Below, piece by piece: positions 39,345 to 48,094 of a DNA stretch of 52,783 nucleotides; the first letter of the stretch is position 1, and each line of letters begins with the position of its first letter. This DNA is from an uncultured Acidimicrobiia bacterium (GTDB lineage: Bacteria > Actinomycetota > Acidimicrobiia > Acidimicrobiales > CAIXPF01), in contig CAIXPF010000077.1 in the NCBI GenBank assembly GCA_903921205.1, positions 1 to 52,783 on the forward strand. The letters are read 5' to 3'. Both the position numbers and the translations under genes were made by a program. The notes under the pieces are model-generated. The model ran no database searches. It was not told the DNA's origin and saw nothing but the letters and a program-made list of their open reading frames with translations.

Positions 39345-42268
39345 GGCGTGGCGCCCGGATCCGCCGGCCCCGGCGGAGCAGCCGGGTGGTCCGGGCCGTC
39401 CGGGTGGTCCGGGTGGTCCGGGTGGTCCGGGTGGTCCGGGCCGTGATGCTGCCCGGTCAACGACGTCGGGGTCACCACCGGGGCGGCAACGGGGTCATCG
39501 CCGGGTCCTGACTCGCCGTCGGGCCCGACTGTTGGCGCGTCACCGACCGGTCCGACGGCACCCCAGAGGATCTCGTCGGGATCGGCCCACGCCGAGGCCG
39601 CCGGGTCGTTCCCGAACCCGCCGGCCGCGGTGTCCTCCAGGGTGAACCCGTCGAGCGCCGACAACCCGGCCTCGTCGGGGAAGACCAGCACATAGCGCGA
39701 CACGTCGAGGTCGGCAGCGGTGAGCACCATCGCCCGCCGGCGCTGCGGCCGGCGCAGCTCGAGCGGCGACGCCTTCGCCAGCACGACCACCCCGGCCAGG
39801 CCGGTCAGGGTCATGAGGATGCCCAGCCAGTCGGTCATCGTGCGCCCGTAGGACAGTTCGACGTGGTAGCTGGTCGGCACCACCACCATCAGGTTCGGCA
39901 TCACCCGATAGGGACCCTTGGCGCCCTTCACCTTCCAGTTCGGGAAGTACGAGGTCTTCACCAGGACCGGGCGACCGATCTCGTCCACATCGAAGGAGAT
40001 GGTGTCGGATCCTTCGTCGATGTTCGTCACCGCAAACGGCGGGACCGCACGCAGCTCCGGTTCGCTGCCCTGGGTGATCCGCTGCCAGGAGGCGGGGCCG
40101 TCGCCGGCGAGGGGCACATCCCAACGATCAGGGTCGTTGTAGAAGCGGGTGCTCGGGTCCAGCCAACTCTTCTGACCGGGCCCCACATCGGTGAGCACCG
40201 CCGGTTCGTTCGACAGCGGGGCAACCAACTCGCTGCCGGTGACCTCGTAGATCGACCACGGTCCGGAGTCGCGGATGTAGCTGAGGTCGCTGTTGCGGTC
40301 GGCCTGGTCCTTCGCCGACTGCGACAGGGCCATGTAGTACTTCACGCCCATCAGCTGCAGGTGCTGGACCCCGAGATCGACGTTGAGCGGCGAGTACGGC
40401 AGGGCCCGCTGGGCCCGCGACGGCGACGCCGACAGCTCCGACTGGTTCAGGAAGTGGTACGGCGTGGTCGCCGAGGACTCGAAGTACAGGCCCTCCATCG
40501 AGCCGATGCAGCTGCGGGTCCAGTACGGCAGGAGCATCAGGGCCATCGGCGTGCCGTAGGAGTTCAGGGTCTCGGTCTGGTACTCCCACATGGCCCGGCC
40601 GCACCCACGTTCGCCGCCGATCTCGCTCATCGCCGCGATGAGTTCCTCGTACTCCGGCCACTTCGGCTTGCCCTGGTAACCGCTGTAGTTCCACCGGGCC
40701 CAGTCGTCCACGAACGACGGCGGGGCATCGAACAGGCCGAAGAAGTTCCACTGGCCGTCCTTGAGCTGCGAACCGGGGACGATGCCCAACGGGAGCGCCG
40801 CGGCGAACAGCATGCCCAGCGCCCCGAGGGTCGCCCCGAACGAGCGGAGCGCCACTCCCGGCACGATGTTGATGAACAACGCCAGTCCGACCGCCGCCAG
40901 CAGATACAGCGACAGGTAGTAGAAGGGCAGGAACCGGGCGTTCCACATCTGGCTGTCGGGCCAGGTGGTGAACAGGACTCCCATGGTCAACGCCGAGGAG
41001 GCCAGGAACCCGCCGATCAACTGGCGCTCGATGATGGAGAGCACCACGGCGAGCACGCAGAGCATGAACACCACGTACCAGACCATGGTCAGCGAGTGCG
41101 CCGGGGCCAGGTTGTCGCGGTAGTTCTGCAACCGCTCCCAGCCCATGTCGTTGAAGTAGGCGTGGTTGCGCACGAACGGGAAGGCCCAGAACCCGGTGAG
41201 CAGGGCACCGGTGATCCCGACCGGTGCGACCCACAACATCGTGGCCCGCCAGGCCGGCTCGACCTTCCAGGCCATGACCCCGATGAGCACCACCGCCAGA
41301 ACCGGCAGCAGCGCGGCGACCGGCACGGGCAGGGCGCCACCGAAGCCTCCCCAGGCCGCAGCGACCACCGACCCGATGAACGCTGCGATGCACAGACCAC
41401 TCAGCGGCTTGCGGGTGTCCATGGCGAGCCGCCACAGCCCCAGCAGGACCGTGGCCACCACCGCGAACATCGCCGGGATCAGGTGGTTGAGCATCACCAG
41501 GGCGAACAGCACGGCCGCCCACGCCCGGAAACGTCCGGTCTCGAGGCCACGGGCCACGACCCCGAGGTACACCAGGCACACGGCGAGCGCGACCGAGAAG
41601 GAGAACTCTCCCGCCAGCGTCGACGCCGCGTTGCCGCCGATGATCCGGAAGCGCTCGTCGAAGTCGAAGATGAACGGCAGGGTGCCGAACGCCAGCAGCA
41701 CCGGGCCGGGGAACGGCATGCGGAACATGCGGCCCATGAAGAACGCCGCGCCGGGAAGCGCCACGAGGCCGAGGACCGTCACCAACTTGAAGGCAACCGC
41801 ATAGCTGACGAAGGGCACCAGGTCGAGCAGTACCACCAGCAACGCCGGGGCCACCATGTAGAACTTGTAGGCGGGGAAGCCTGCGTACCAGTCCTTCGTC
41901 CAGCCCGACAGGCTCAGGTGCGGGAGGATCTCACGGCGCAGGTAATCGGGGCCCCAGACGTGCGCCCCCATGTCGCCACCGGCGGTGAGGGTGTTCCGCA
42001 GCAGCTCCGAGGGCTGCAGCTGCAGCCAGACGAACACCATCGCCGCCAGCACCCCGACGGCGGAGAGCGAAGCGGTGACGATCTGCTCGGTGGTGAGGGG
42101 GGTCCGGGCCCGGTTGCGTCGCCCCCGCCGGCGACCCGACACCGGCTGTTTGTCCGGATCTTCCTCGGCCACCCAGATGACCGGACGGGACGGGTCTGCC
42201 GTCAGGCTGGTCGAGTCCGCGGCGGCGTGCGGGGCGGGGTCGCTGAGGGGTTGCGTGGTGTCGTCCAT
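39341..42268 (-). CDS. Large PTPS-related integral membrane protein
   Basis: 975-aa polytopic membrane protein resembling the actinobacterial '6-pyruvoyl-tetrahydropterin synthase-related' membrane family, despite the name not a PTPS. After a polar head of about 65 residues, TM1 is followed by TAGGDMGAHVWGPDYLRREILPHL (key GGDMGAHVWGPDYL, about 96-112), then about a dozen helices to about 500, a large extracytoplasmic domain (about 520-800), one more helix (about 810) and a cytoplasmic tail. The layout recalls GT-C transferases that use lipid-linked sugars; that is inference. The tail ends with Asp-His-Pro repeats. Coupled by GTGA to the GtrA-GT2 gene. Confidence 0.82.
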   Translation of the reverse strand: MDDTTQPLSDPAPHAAADSTSLTADPSRPVIWVAEEDPDKQPVSGRRRGRRNRARTPLTTEQIVTASLSAVGVLAAMVFVWLQLQPSELLRNTLTAGGDMGAHVWGPDYLRREILPHLSLSGWTKDWYAGFPAYKFYMVAPALLVVLLDLVPFVSYAVAFKLVTVLGLVALPGAAFFMGRMFRMPFPGPVLLAFGTLPFIFDFDERFRIIGGNAASTLAGEFSFSVALAVCLVYLGVVARGLETGRFRAWAAVLFALVMLNHLIPAMFAVVATVLLGLWRLAMDTRKPLSGLCIAAFIGSVVAAAWGGFGGALPVPVAALLPVLAVVLIGVMAWKVEPAWRATMLWVAPVGITGALLTGFWAFPFVRNHAYFNDMGWERLQNYRDNLAPAHSLTMVWYVVFMLCVLAVVLSIIERQLIGGFLASSALTMGVLFTTWPDSQMWNARFLPFYYLSLYLLAAVGLALFINIVPGVALRSFGATLGALGMLFAAALPLGIVPGSQLKDGQWNFFGLFDAPPSFVDDWARWNYSGYQGKPKWPEYEELIAAMSEIGGERGCGRAMWEYQTETLNSYGTPMALMLLPYWTRSCIGSMEGLYFESSATTPYHFLNQSELSASPSRAQRALPYSPLNVDLGVQHLQLMGVKYYMALSQSAKDQADRNSDLSYIRDSGPWSIYEVTGSELVAPLSNEPAVLTDVGPGQKSWLDPSTRFYNDPDRWDVPLAGDGPASWQRITQGSEPELRAVPPFAVTNIDEGSDTISFDVDEIGRPVLVKTSYFPNWKVKGAKGPYRVMPNLMVVVPTSYHVELSYGRTMTDWLGILMTLTGLAGVVVLAKASPLELRRPQRRRAMVLTAADLDVSRYVLVFPDEAGLSALDGFTLEDTAAGGFGNDPAASAWADPDEILWGAVGPVGDAPTVGPDGESGPGDDPVAAPVVTPTSLTGQHHGPDHPDHPDHPDHPDGPDHPAAPPGPADPGATP
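39385..39438. repeat. 9-bp minisatellite coding Asp-His-Pro
   Basis: Six tandem units of GGTGGTCCG (the second unit reads GGCCGTCCG) near the 3' end of the large membrane-protein gene; on the coding strand they read Asp-His-Pro repeats, with one Asp-Gly-Pro. Length change stays in frame. Confidence 0.9.
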
Positions 42269-42467
42269 CGTGCAGTCGGCGGGTGAGCGTCTCCCTTCCG
42301 GGGCGCTCGACCCACGCTAACCGCGCGTCCACCGTTGCTGGGGTCACCGGGACCCGGGTTCACCGCGACGCCAGGCTCAACGCGACGTGCGTGTACCGAC
42401 ACACCAGGTCCGCCGCGCTGCCGAGGTCACAGACCCTCGAACGGCGACGGGATCGGGGAAACGGCGA

Positions 42468-42752
42468 TCAGCCGGCCCGTCGAAGCACCGGCGCGGGGTT
42501 GGCCCGCTGCGGTTGCGATGCCTTGATGTCGTCGAGCAGCGAGCGCAGCTCGACCGGCTCACCGGCGCGGCTCCACGAACGCTTGTCACAGGTCGAGCAC
42601 GAGGTCATCGTGACCGCCTCGCTGCGGACGAACATGGTGATGGTGACCAGGTTGCCGCTGCAGCCGTTGCTGCACCGTCCGGCGGTCACCGGTACCGCGA
42701 CCTCGTCCGTCACGGTCACTTCCGTCGTCGCCGACCTCGATTGTCTGGCCAT
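42468..42752 (-). CDS. Small zinc-ribbon-like protein
   Basis: 94-aa protein of unknown function. Two cysteine pairs, C27-x3-C31 and C52-x2-C55 (CSNGC and CSTCDKRSW), are spaced like a zinc ribbon, with a beta hairpin VTITMFVRSEAVTMTSC between them. The C-terminal part SRAGEPVELRSLLDDIKA looks like a short helix. Shine-Dalgarno-like GAGGGGCAGGAC precedes the ATG. It stands alone, about 200 bases from each neighbour. Such small actinobacterial proteins are often conserved beside cell-envelope genes, but I cannot name a family. Confidence 0.72.
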   Translation of the reverse strand: MARQSRSATTEVTVTDEVAVPVTAGRCSNGCSGNLVTITMFVRSEAVTMTSCSTCDKRSWSRAGEPVELRSLLDDIKASQPQRANPAPVLRRAG

Positions 42753-42945
42753 GTCCTGCCCCTCGTGTGCTCCCGCCCGGTCCGGGGCCTACCCAACCCG
42801 GAGCGTTTCGGCAGCACTGCATCGACCGTCTGGGGGATTCTGCTGAAGTGTCGTCATCCAATTGACACAAAAAACCAGGACCATCGACCTACGCACACCC
42901 GCCGCCGGGACCGGTCACGCCACGGTCGCCACGCGCCCCGGGCCG

Positions 42946-43743
42946 TCAGCGCTTGGCCAGGTACAGCACGGTGCTGGCGTTGAAGACCATGTGGGCCATG
43001 ATCGCCGGCCCGAGCCGGTCGTAGAGCAGGGCGAGTCCGCCGAAGGTCAGGCCGGCCACGAACAGGCCGACGAACTGCACCGGCTGGAAGTGGACCGCGG
43101 CGAACACCGCCGAGCTGACCATCAGCGCCGCCCACCCGGGCAGACGACCGGCGAGACCCCGCAGCAGCAGGCCGCGGAACAGCAGCTCCTCGACGAAGGG
43201 GGCGGCTACCGCCAACAACAGGAACAGGCCCACGAGCCCCGCCCAACCGCTGCCCTTGCTGATCAAGGACCGGGCCGGCCCCTCGGCGTCGATGCCGAAC
43301 AGCGCGTAGGCGGCCCCGATCGCCACCTGGGCGCCCAGCCCGCAGGCCAGTCCGACCACCGGATCCAGGGCCGAGAAGCGCAGACCGAGATCGTCGCGCC
43401 AGCGACGCCCACGGCCGGCGACGCCCAGCGCCACGGCCGCCAACTCGGTGGCCCACACCGGGATCTGCCACACCGCCAGAGCCACCAGCGGAGCCCCGGC
43501 GGACACCGCCAGGATCTCGTCCTGCAGGGTGCCACCGGCAGCGACGCCCGAAGCCACCCCCGTGACCAGGAACAACGGGCCGGAGAGGGTGAACACCAGC
43601 GCCCCGACGACCTGGCCGGCCAGCCAACCGGCGACGCCGAGCGACACCCATCCCGACACCCTCGGCGGATGACGATCGGGGCCGGGCGGGGCAGGGGCGC
43701 CGAGGCGACCGACGAGACGGCTCACGGCCCAGACGCTAGCCAT
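42946..43743 (-). CDS. CPBP family intramembrane glutamic endopeptidase
   Basis: 265-aa membrane protease (CAAX/Abi type). About seven to eight helices; catalytic motif 1 AAPFVEELLFRGLLLRGLAG (about 182-201, Glu-Glu and Arg), motif 2 AAVHFQPVQF (His, about 216) and the terminal MAHMVFNAS (His and Asn, about 253). The substrate is unknown; family roles include prenyl-protein processing and bacteriocin immunity. ATG at 43743 is one start; GTG at 43725 may be the true one, since TAGCGT (43733-43738) lies 7 bases before it as in other leaderless genes here. Divergent from ftsH. Confidence 0.88.
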   Translation of the reverse strand: MASVWAVSRLVGRLGAPAPPGPDRHPPRVSGWVSLGVAGWLAGQVVGALVFTLSGPLFLVTGVASGVAAGGTLQDEILAVSAGAPLVALAVWQIPVWATELAAVALGVAGRGRRWRDDLGLRFSALDPVVGLACGLGAQVAIGAAYALFGIDAEGPARSLISKGSGWAGLVGLFLLLAVAAPFVEELLFRGLLLRGLAGRLPGWAALMVSSAVFAAVHFQPVQFVGLFVAGLTFGGLALLYDRLGPAIMAHMVFNASTVLYLAKR

Positions 43744-43798
43744 CGCGCCCGGGCGCCACCGATCCGCATTCCGGCCAGGTGAGACCTAGCATGAGCCC

Positions 43799-45730
43799 AT
43801 GGAACCCAAGGCAAACCCGCCCGGCGGCCCCGACGGGGGCAAGACGCCGGGATCAGGCGCCCGAGGCGAGAACGGCTTCCCCAAGTGGGCCATCTGGGCG
43901 CTCGTCGGACTGGTCGTCCTCGTCCTGGTGGTGCCCACGATCCTGAAGGGCCAGACCGGAACCAAGATCACCTACACCGAGTTCATGACCGCGGTGAAGG
44001 AAGACCGGGTCGAGCGGATCGTGTTCGACAACACGACCGGCGGCATCGACGGGACCTACACCAACAGCGAGAAGTTCCACACCACGGGCTACCTCGACTT
44101 CACCGAGGCCGACCGGCTGCTCCTCGAGGAACACAACGTCATCCAGGAACCGGCGACCCCCCAGTCCGGGTTCGTGGCGCAGCTCCTGCCCATCCTGCTG
44201 CCCTTCGCCCTGCTCATCGGGTTCTTCTGGTGGATGCAGCGCCGGGCGTCGGGGCAGATGGGCAACATCATGTCCATCGGCCGGAGTCGGGCGAAGACGT
44301 ACTCCACCGAACGGCCGTCCACCACCTTCGACGACGTGGCCGGGTACGGCGGCGTGAAGCAGGAGATCCGCGAGGTCATCGACTTCCTGCGCAGCCCGGC
44401 CAAGTTCGCCGCGATCGGCGCCCGGATCCCCAAGGGGGTGCTGCTCGTCGGCCCTCCCGGCACGGGCAAGACCCTCATCGCCCGGGCCGTCGCCGGCGAG
44501 GCCGGCGTCCCGTTCCTGTCGGTGACCGGATCGGACTTCATGGAGATGTTCGTCGGCGTCGGCGCTTCCCGGGTGCGCGACCTGTTCCAATCCGCCCGCA
44601 AGATGGGCCGGGCGATCATCTTCATCGACGAGATCGACTCCATCGGCCGCAAGCGCGGCGCCGGCCTCGGCGGTGGTCACGACGAGCGCGAGCAGACCCT
44701 CAACCAGATGCTGTCGGAGATGGACGGCTTCGAGGCCACCGAAGGCCTGGTGATCATCGCCGCCACCAACCGCCCCGACGTGCTCGACCCGGCACTGCTG
44801 CGGCCCGGCCGCTTCGATCGTCAGGTGATCGTGCCCCTGCCGGAGTTCTCCGAGCGCCTGGCCATCCTGAAGGTGCACTGCAAGCACAAGCGGATCGCCC
44901 CCGACGTGGACCTCAACGTCGTGGCGCGGGGCACCCCCGGCATGGCCGGTGCCGATCTGGCGAACCTGGTCAACGAGGCCGCGCTGTTCGCTGTGCGCGG
45001 CGGCCAGGACGTCATCCGGGCCAGCCACTTCGAGGATGCCCGCGACCGGGTCATGATCGGCCAGCGGCGCGAGTCGGTCGTCATGAACGACCACGAGAAG
45101 GAGATGACCGCCTACCACGAGGCCGGCCACGCCCTCGTCGCTGCCTTGCTGCCCGGGTGTGACCCGGTGCACAAGGTCACCATCCTGCCCACCGGCATGG
45201 CCCTCGGCGTGACCATGACCCTGCCCCAGGAGGACCGCCACTCGTTGTCGCAGTCGGGCATCGAGGACCGCCTGGCGATGATGCTCGGCGGCCGCATCGC
45301 CGAGGACTCCGTCTACGGCGAGGTCACCAACGGTGCCTCCGACGACCTGCGCAAGGCAACCGAGTTCGCCCGCAAGATGGTCCGCGAGTGGGGCATGTCC
45401 AAGCGGATCGGCCCGATGGCGTGGGGTTCGGGTGCCCCGGTCTTCCTCGGTGAGGACTGGATGCAGACCAAGGAGTACTCCGAGGAGACCGCCCGGATCA
45501 TCGACGAGGAGATCGAGCGGATCCTGCGGGAGGCCGAGGACCGCACCCGGCAGCTGCTGCACGACAACCGCAAGGCCCTGGAGATGATCGCCCGGGCGCT
45601 GCTCGAACGAGAGACCGTCGACGGCCGTGAGGTCAACCGGCTGATCGAGCTGTCGCAACCCCCGGCCACCCCAGCTGCGGAGGTCGCACCGCCGCCGCCG
45701 CCGCCGCCTCCTCCGGCCCCGGTGGGCTGA
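43799..45730 (+). CDS. ftsH: ATP-dependent zinc metalloprotease FtsH
   Basis: Membrane-bound AAA+ protease that removes misfolded membrane proteins and some regulators. 643 aa: polar head, TM1 at about 29-49, an extracytoplasmic domain, TM2 at about 121-143, AAA module with GPPGTGKT (about 219), [13 protein letters not shown] and [20 protein letters not shown], and zinc site HEAGH (about 440). The C-terminus is a polyproline tail. All catalytic residues are present. TAGCAT (43787-43792) lies six bases before the ATG with no Shine-Dalgarno, suggesting a leaderless mRNA. Confidence 0.96.
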   Translation: MEPKANPPGGPDGGKTPGSGARGENGFPKWAIWALVGLVVLVLVVPTILKGQTGTKITYTEFMTAVKEDRVERIVFDNTTGGIDGTYTNSEKFHTTGYLDFTEADRLLLEEHNVIQEPATPQSGFVAQLLPILLPFALLIGFFWWMQRRASGQMGNIMSIGRSRAKTYSTERPSTTFDDVAGYGGVKQEIREVIDFLRSPAKFAAIGARIPKGVLLVGPPGTGKTLIARAVAGEAGVPFLSVTGSDFMEMFVGVGASRVRDLFQSARKMGRAIIFIDEIDSIGRKRGAGLGGGHDEREQTLNQMLSEMDGFEATEGLVIIAATNRPDVLDPALLRPGRFDRQVIVPLPEFSERLAILKVHCKHKRIAPDVDLNVVARGTPGMAGADLANLVNEAALFAVRGGQDVIRASHFEDARDRVMIGQRRESVVMNDHEKEMTAYHEAGHALVAALLPGCDPVHKVTILPTGMALGVTMTLPQEDRHSLSQSGIEDRLAMMLGGRIAEDSVYGEVTNGASDDLRKATEFARKMVREWGMSKRIGPMAWGSGAPVFLGEDWMQTKEYSEETARIIDEEIERILREAEDRTRQLLHDNRKALEMIARALLERETVDGREVNRLIELSQPPATPAAEVAPPPPPPPPPAPVG

Positions 45731-45760
45731 CCGCCCATCGTCGATCCCGGCACTGCTGCT

Positions 45761-45786
45761 CGACGCCACCCTGCGGGGTGGCGTCG
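45761..45786. terminator. Bidirectional hairpin between ftsH and thioredoxin-like gene
   Basis: 11-bp perfect arms (CGACGCCACCC / GGGTGGCGTCG) with loop TGCG, 30 bases after the ftsH stop and 31 bases after the stop of the convergent gene. No T-tract. Confidence 0.65.
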
Positions 45787-45817
45787 GCGCGTCGGCGCGG
45801 TCGAGCCCCGCTCCGTG

Positions 45818-46231
45818 TCAGCGCAGCTCGGCGAGCGCGCCCCACAGGTCCGCAGCGGAGACGGGGCCGAGGAAGTGCCGGCGTACGACGCCTTCGGCGT
45901 CGACGAGGAGGAGCAGCGGCACGGCATCGATGCGGTAGCGCTCGTGCAGCCCCACGTCGGCCTTGGCCTCGAGGTTCTGGACCGCCACCTCGGCACCCTC
46001 GACGATCTGGGCCCGCTCCCAGACCGAGGCGCACACCTCACAGGTTGCCGAGCTGAACAGCACCACCAGCCACGGGGCGTCCGGCCGGGCGAAGTCACGG
46101 CGGTCCAGTTGGGCCGGCACCGTCCACGACGGGCTCGACTCCGGTACCGTGCCGCTGCGACGGGCGAGCACGGCGGCCACGATCGCCGCGACCCCGGCCA
46201 ACACCACGACGGCAACGAGGCGGACCAGCAC
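45818..46231 (-). CDS. Membrane-anchored thioredoxin-like protein
   Basis: 137-aa protein with one N-terminal helix (about 2-23) and an outward-facing thioredoxin-like fold. WLVVLFSSATCEVC carries a CxxC redox pair (Cys64, Cys67; CEVC rather than CGPC), and IDAVPLLLLVDAEG has the cis-Pro strand. It may handle disulphides of exported proteins. GTG start 3 bases after the DUF5719 stop makes it the last gene of that operon. Confidence 0.85.
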   Translation of the reverse strand: MLVRLVAVVVLAGVAAIVAAVLARRSGTVPESSPSWTVPAQLDRRDFARPDAPWLVVLFSSATCEVCASVWERAQIVEGAEVAVQNLEAKADVGLHERYRIDAVPLLLLVDAEGVVRRHFLGPVSAADLWGALAELR

Positions 46232-46234
46232 GAC

Positions 46235-48094
46235 TCAGTTGCTTCCCTGCGACGTGGTGGTGGCAGGCAGTGTCACCACAGCGATGGTGGTCGGCGCCGC
46301 CGTCGTCGAGACGTTCACCGTCGTGGTCGTGACCCCGCCGGCCACGGTCGTCGTGGTGGTCACCACAGTGGTCGTCGTGGCCCGGGTGGTCGAGGTCGAG
46401 ACGGTCGTCGTGACGCCGGCGGTCGTGGTGGTCACCGGCACGGTCGTACGGACGACCGTCGGGAGCGCGATGTCGCCGAGGGGGCCGGGCACCACCACGC
46501 CGACGGCCATCGGCACCGCCGGGGCGAAGCTGGTGTCGGGCACCGGAGTGAACACCTGGACACCGTCCACGACGATCGGGCCGCTCCCGCTCACCCGGAC
46601 GAGCAACGGGCCGGACCCGGCGGCGAATGCCAACGGCAGCTCGATCTGCTGGCGGGCGTCGAGACGGCGGGACGACGCGGGCAGCTCGACGGTGACGGAA
46701 CGCCCCTTGCCCCATGCGGTGACGGTCAGATCGACGGGCTGGTCGGGCAGGGCGTTGGTGATGACCACCTTGGCCTCTTTCACCTCGGACCTGGTGGCCA
46801 TCACCACGACCCAGTCCGTCGCCACGACCGGGGTTCCCAGCGAGGCCGACAGACCGGCCGGGAGCGGGCCCAACGTCACCTCGGCCCCTCCGGTCGGGGT
46901 GGCCGAAGGCGTGGAGGTCGCTGCGGTGGGAGCTGCGGAACCGGACGGCGCGGCAGGCGGTGCCTTCGCGCCGGCAGTCTCGTCCTCGGCCACGGCGGCC
47001 GCGGCGACGACCGAACCGCTGAGCTGTACCCGTTCGGCCACGACGGGGACCCGGTTCAGTGACCGGACCGTGGTCGTGTGCCGCAGCGGCTTGGGCACCC
47101 GACCCTCGTCGTTGAGGATGACCTCACCGTAGGACTGCGGGGGGATCTGCAGCTCGAAGGGCTCTATGCCCAGCTCCTGGGTGGTCCGCGGCCGGTCCAC
47201 GGTCACCTCGACCTCGGCCGTCTCCTCGGAGGGGTTGTACACGGCGATGCGTTCGAAGGTGGAGGCGTCCACTCGCCCGTCGGCGAAGTACCACGAGGTG
47301 GAAGGCGCCGGGGCGCCGGGGGTGACGTCGAGCGTGACCGTGCCGTCGGTGCCGGTCAGCGTCTGCAACCGGTCCACCACGAGCCGGCCACTTCGGGCGC
47401 TCACCGTGGTGGAGATCCGTTGGCGCACCGGCACGATGCCCGTCACGTCGACGCTCACCAGCCGGCGGGCGGGCACCAGGAAGCCCTGCAGGGCCTCCGG
47501 AGCACGGAACCCGTCGTCGGTGTCGAAGGTGATGTCGACCACCGCCTCCGCCGGGAACGGGTTGAACAGGGCCAGGCGGAGCGAGGACGCGTCCTGGGGC
47601 GAGGTCTGGCCCCACGGGAAGTACCACCGGGTGGACGCCTGGGAGCTGCACCGGTCGCTGTCCCAGCCGCCGACCCCACGCACCTCGTGGGTGACCACGG
47701 CCCCGCCGTGGTCGAGCTCGACGAGCGCCGCCGCCCACTCGCCCTTGGCCACGCTCGACAGGGTGGTCTGCGACTGGTCGTGCGGACCCACCGCAACCGG
47801 CACACGGACGACGTCCTTGCCCTCGACGAAGACCTGCAGCACGCCCGCCACCGCGGTGTCGGTGGGGTTGGCGATGGTCACCGTCTGGTCCGCCGGGCCG
47901 TTGCCCAGAGCCGACCCCCCGGCACAGAACCAGGTCGAGGACCCGGCCTCCTCGGGCGTGACCAGCGGGCTCAACGCCGCGGCGGTCACCACATCGGCCT
48001 CGACTGCGACGGGCGTGGTACTCGGGTCGAGCAGCAACGCAGCGCCGGCCAGACCGGCCAAGGCCACGACCACGGGGATACGGCGCAGGATCAT
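46235..48094 (-). CDS. DUF5719 secreted protein with Thr-rich tail
   Basis: 619-aa exported protein. Signal/anchor helix at about 5-23, then beta-rich repeats with the DUF5719 pattern: STWFCAGGSALGNGPADQTV, STRWYFPWGQTS and STSWYFADGRVD, each followed by an adhesion-like beta segment (LALFNPFP, IAVYNPSE). Residues about 545-619 are nearly half threonine, a mucin-like stretch likely to be O-glycosylated. Function unknown; in actinobacteria the family sits beside large GT2/membrane proteins, as here. The ATG overlaps the upstream stop (ATGA). Confidence 0.85.
   Translation of the reverse strand: MILRRIPVVVALAGLAGAALLLDPSTTPVAVEADVVTAAALSPLVTPEEAGSSTWFCAGGSALGNGPADQTVTIANPTDTAVAGVLQVFVEGKDVVRVPVAVGPHDQSQTTLSSVAKGEWAAALVELDHGGAVVTHEVRGVGGWDSDRCSSQASTRWYFPWGQTSPQDASSLRLALFNPFPAEAVVDITFDTDDGFRAPEALQGFLVPARRLVSVDVTGIVPVRQRISTTVSARSGRLVVDRLQTLTGTDGTVTLDVTPGAPAPSTSWYFADGRVDASTFERIAVYNPSEETAEVEVTVDRPRTTQELGIEPFELQIPPQSYGEVILNDEGRVPKPLRHTTTVRSLNRVPVVAERVQLSGSVVAAAAVAEDETAGAKAPPAAPSGSAAPTAATSTPSATPTGGAEVTLGPLPAGLSASLGTPVVATDWVVVMATRSEVKEAKVVITNALPDQPVDLTVTAWGKGRSVTVELPASSRRLDARQQIELPLAFAAGSGPLLVRVSGSGPIVVDGVQVFTPVPDTSFAPAVPMAVGVVVPGPLGDIALPTVVRTTVPVTTTTAGVTTTVSTSTTRATTTTVVTTTTTVAGGVTTTTVNVSTTAAPTTIAVVTLPATTTSQGSN

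Noticed and set aside
39863-42286. 807-codon open frame on the plus strand
   Set aside because: Antisense to the large membrane protein; highly charged low-complexity translation.
42862-42895. TTGACA on the plus strand followed by an A-run, as a promoter
   Set aside because: No -10 box at 16-18 bases and no gene on that strand before ftsH, about 900 bases on. Probably chance.
43853-45769. 638-codon open frame on the minus strand
   Set aside because: Antisense to ftsH, whose catalytic motifs are all present on the other strand.
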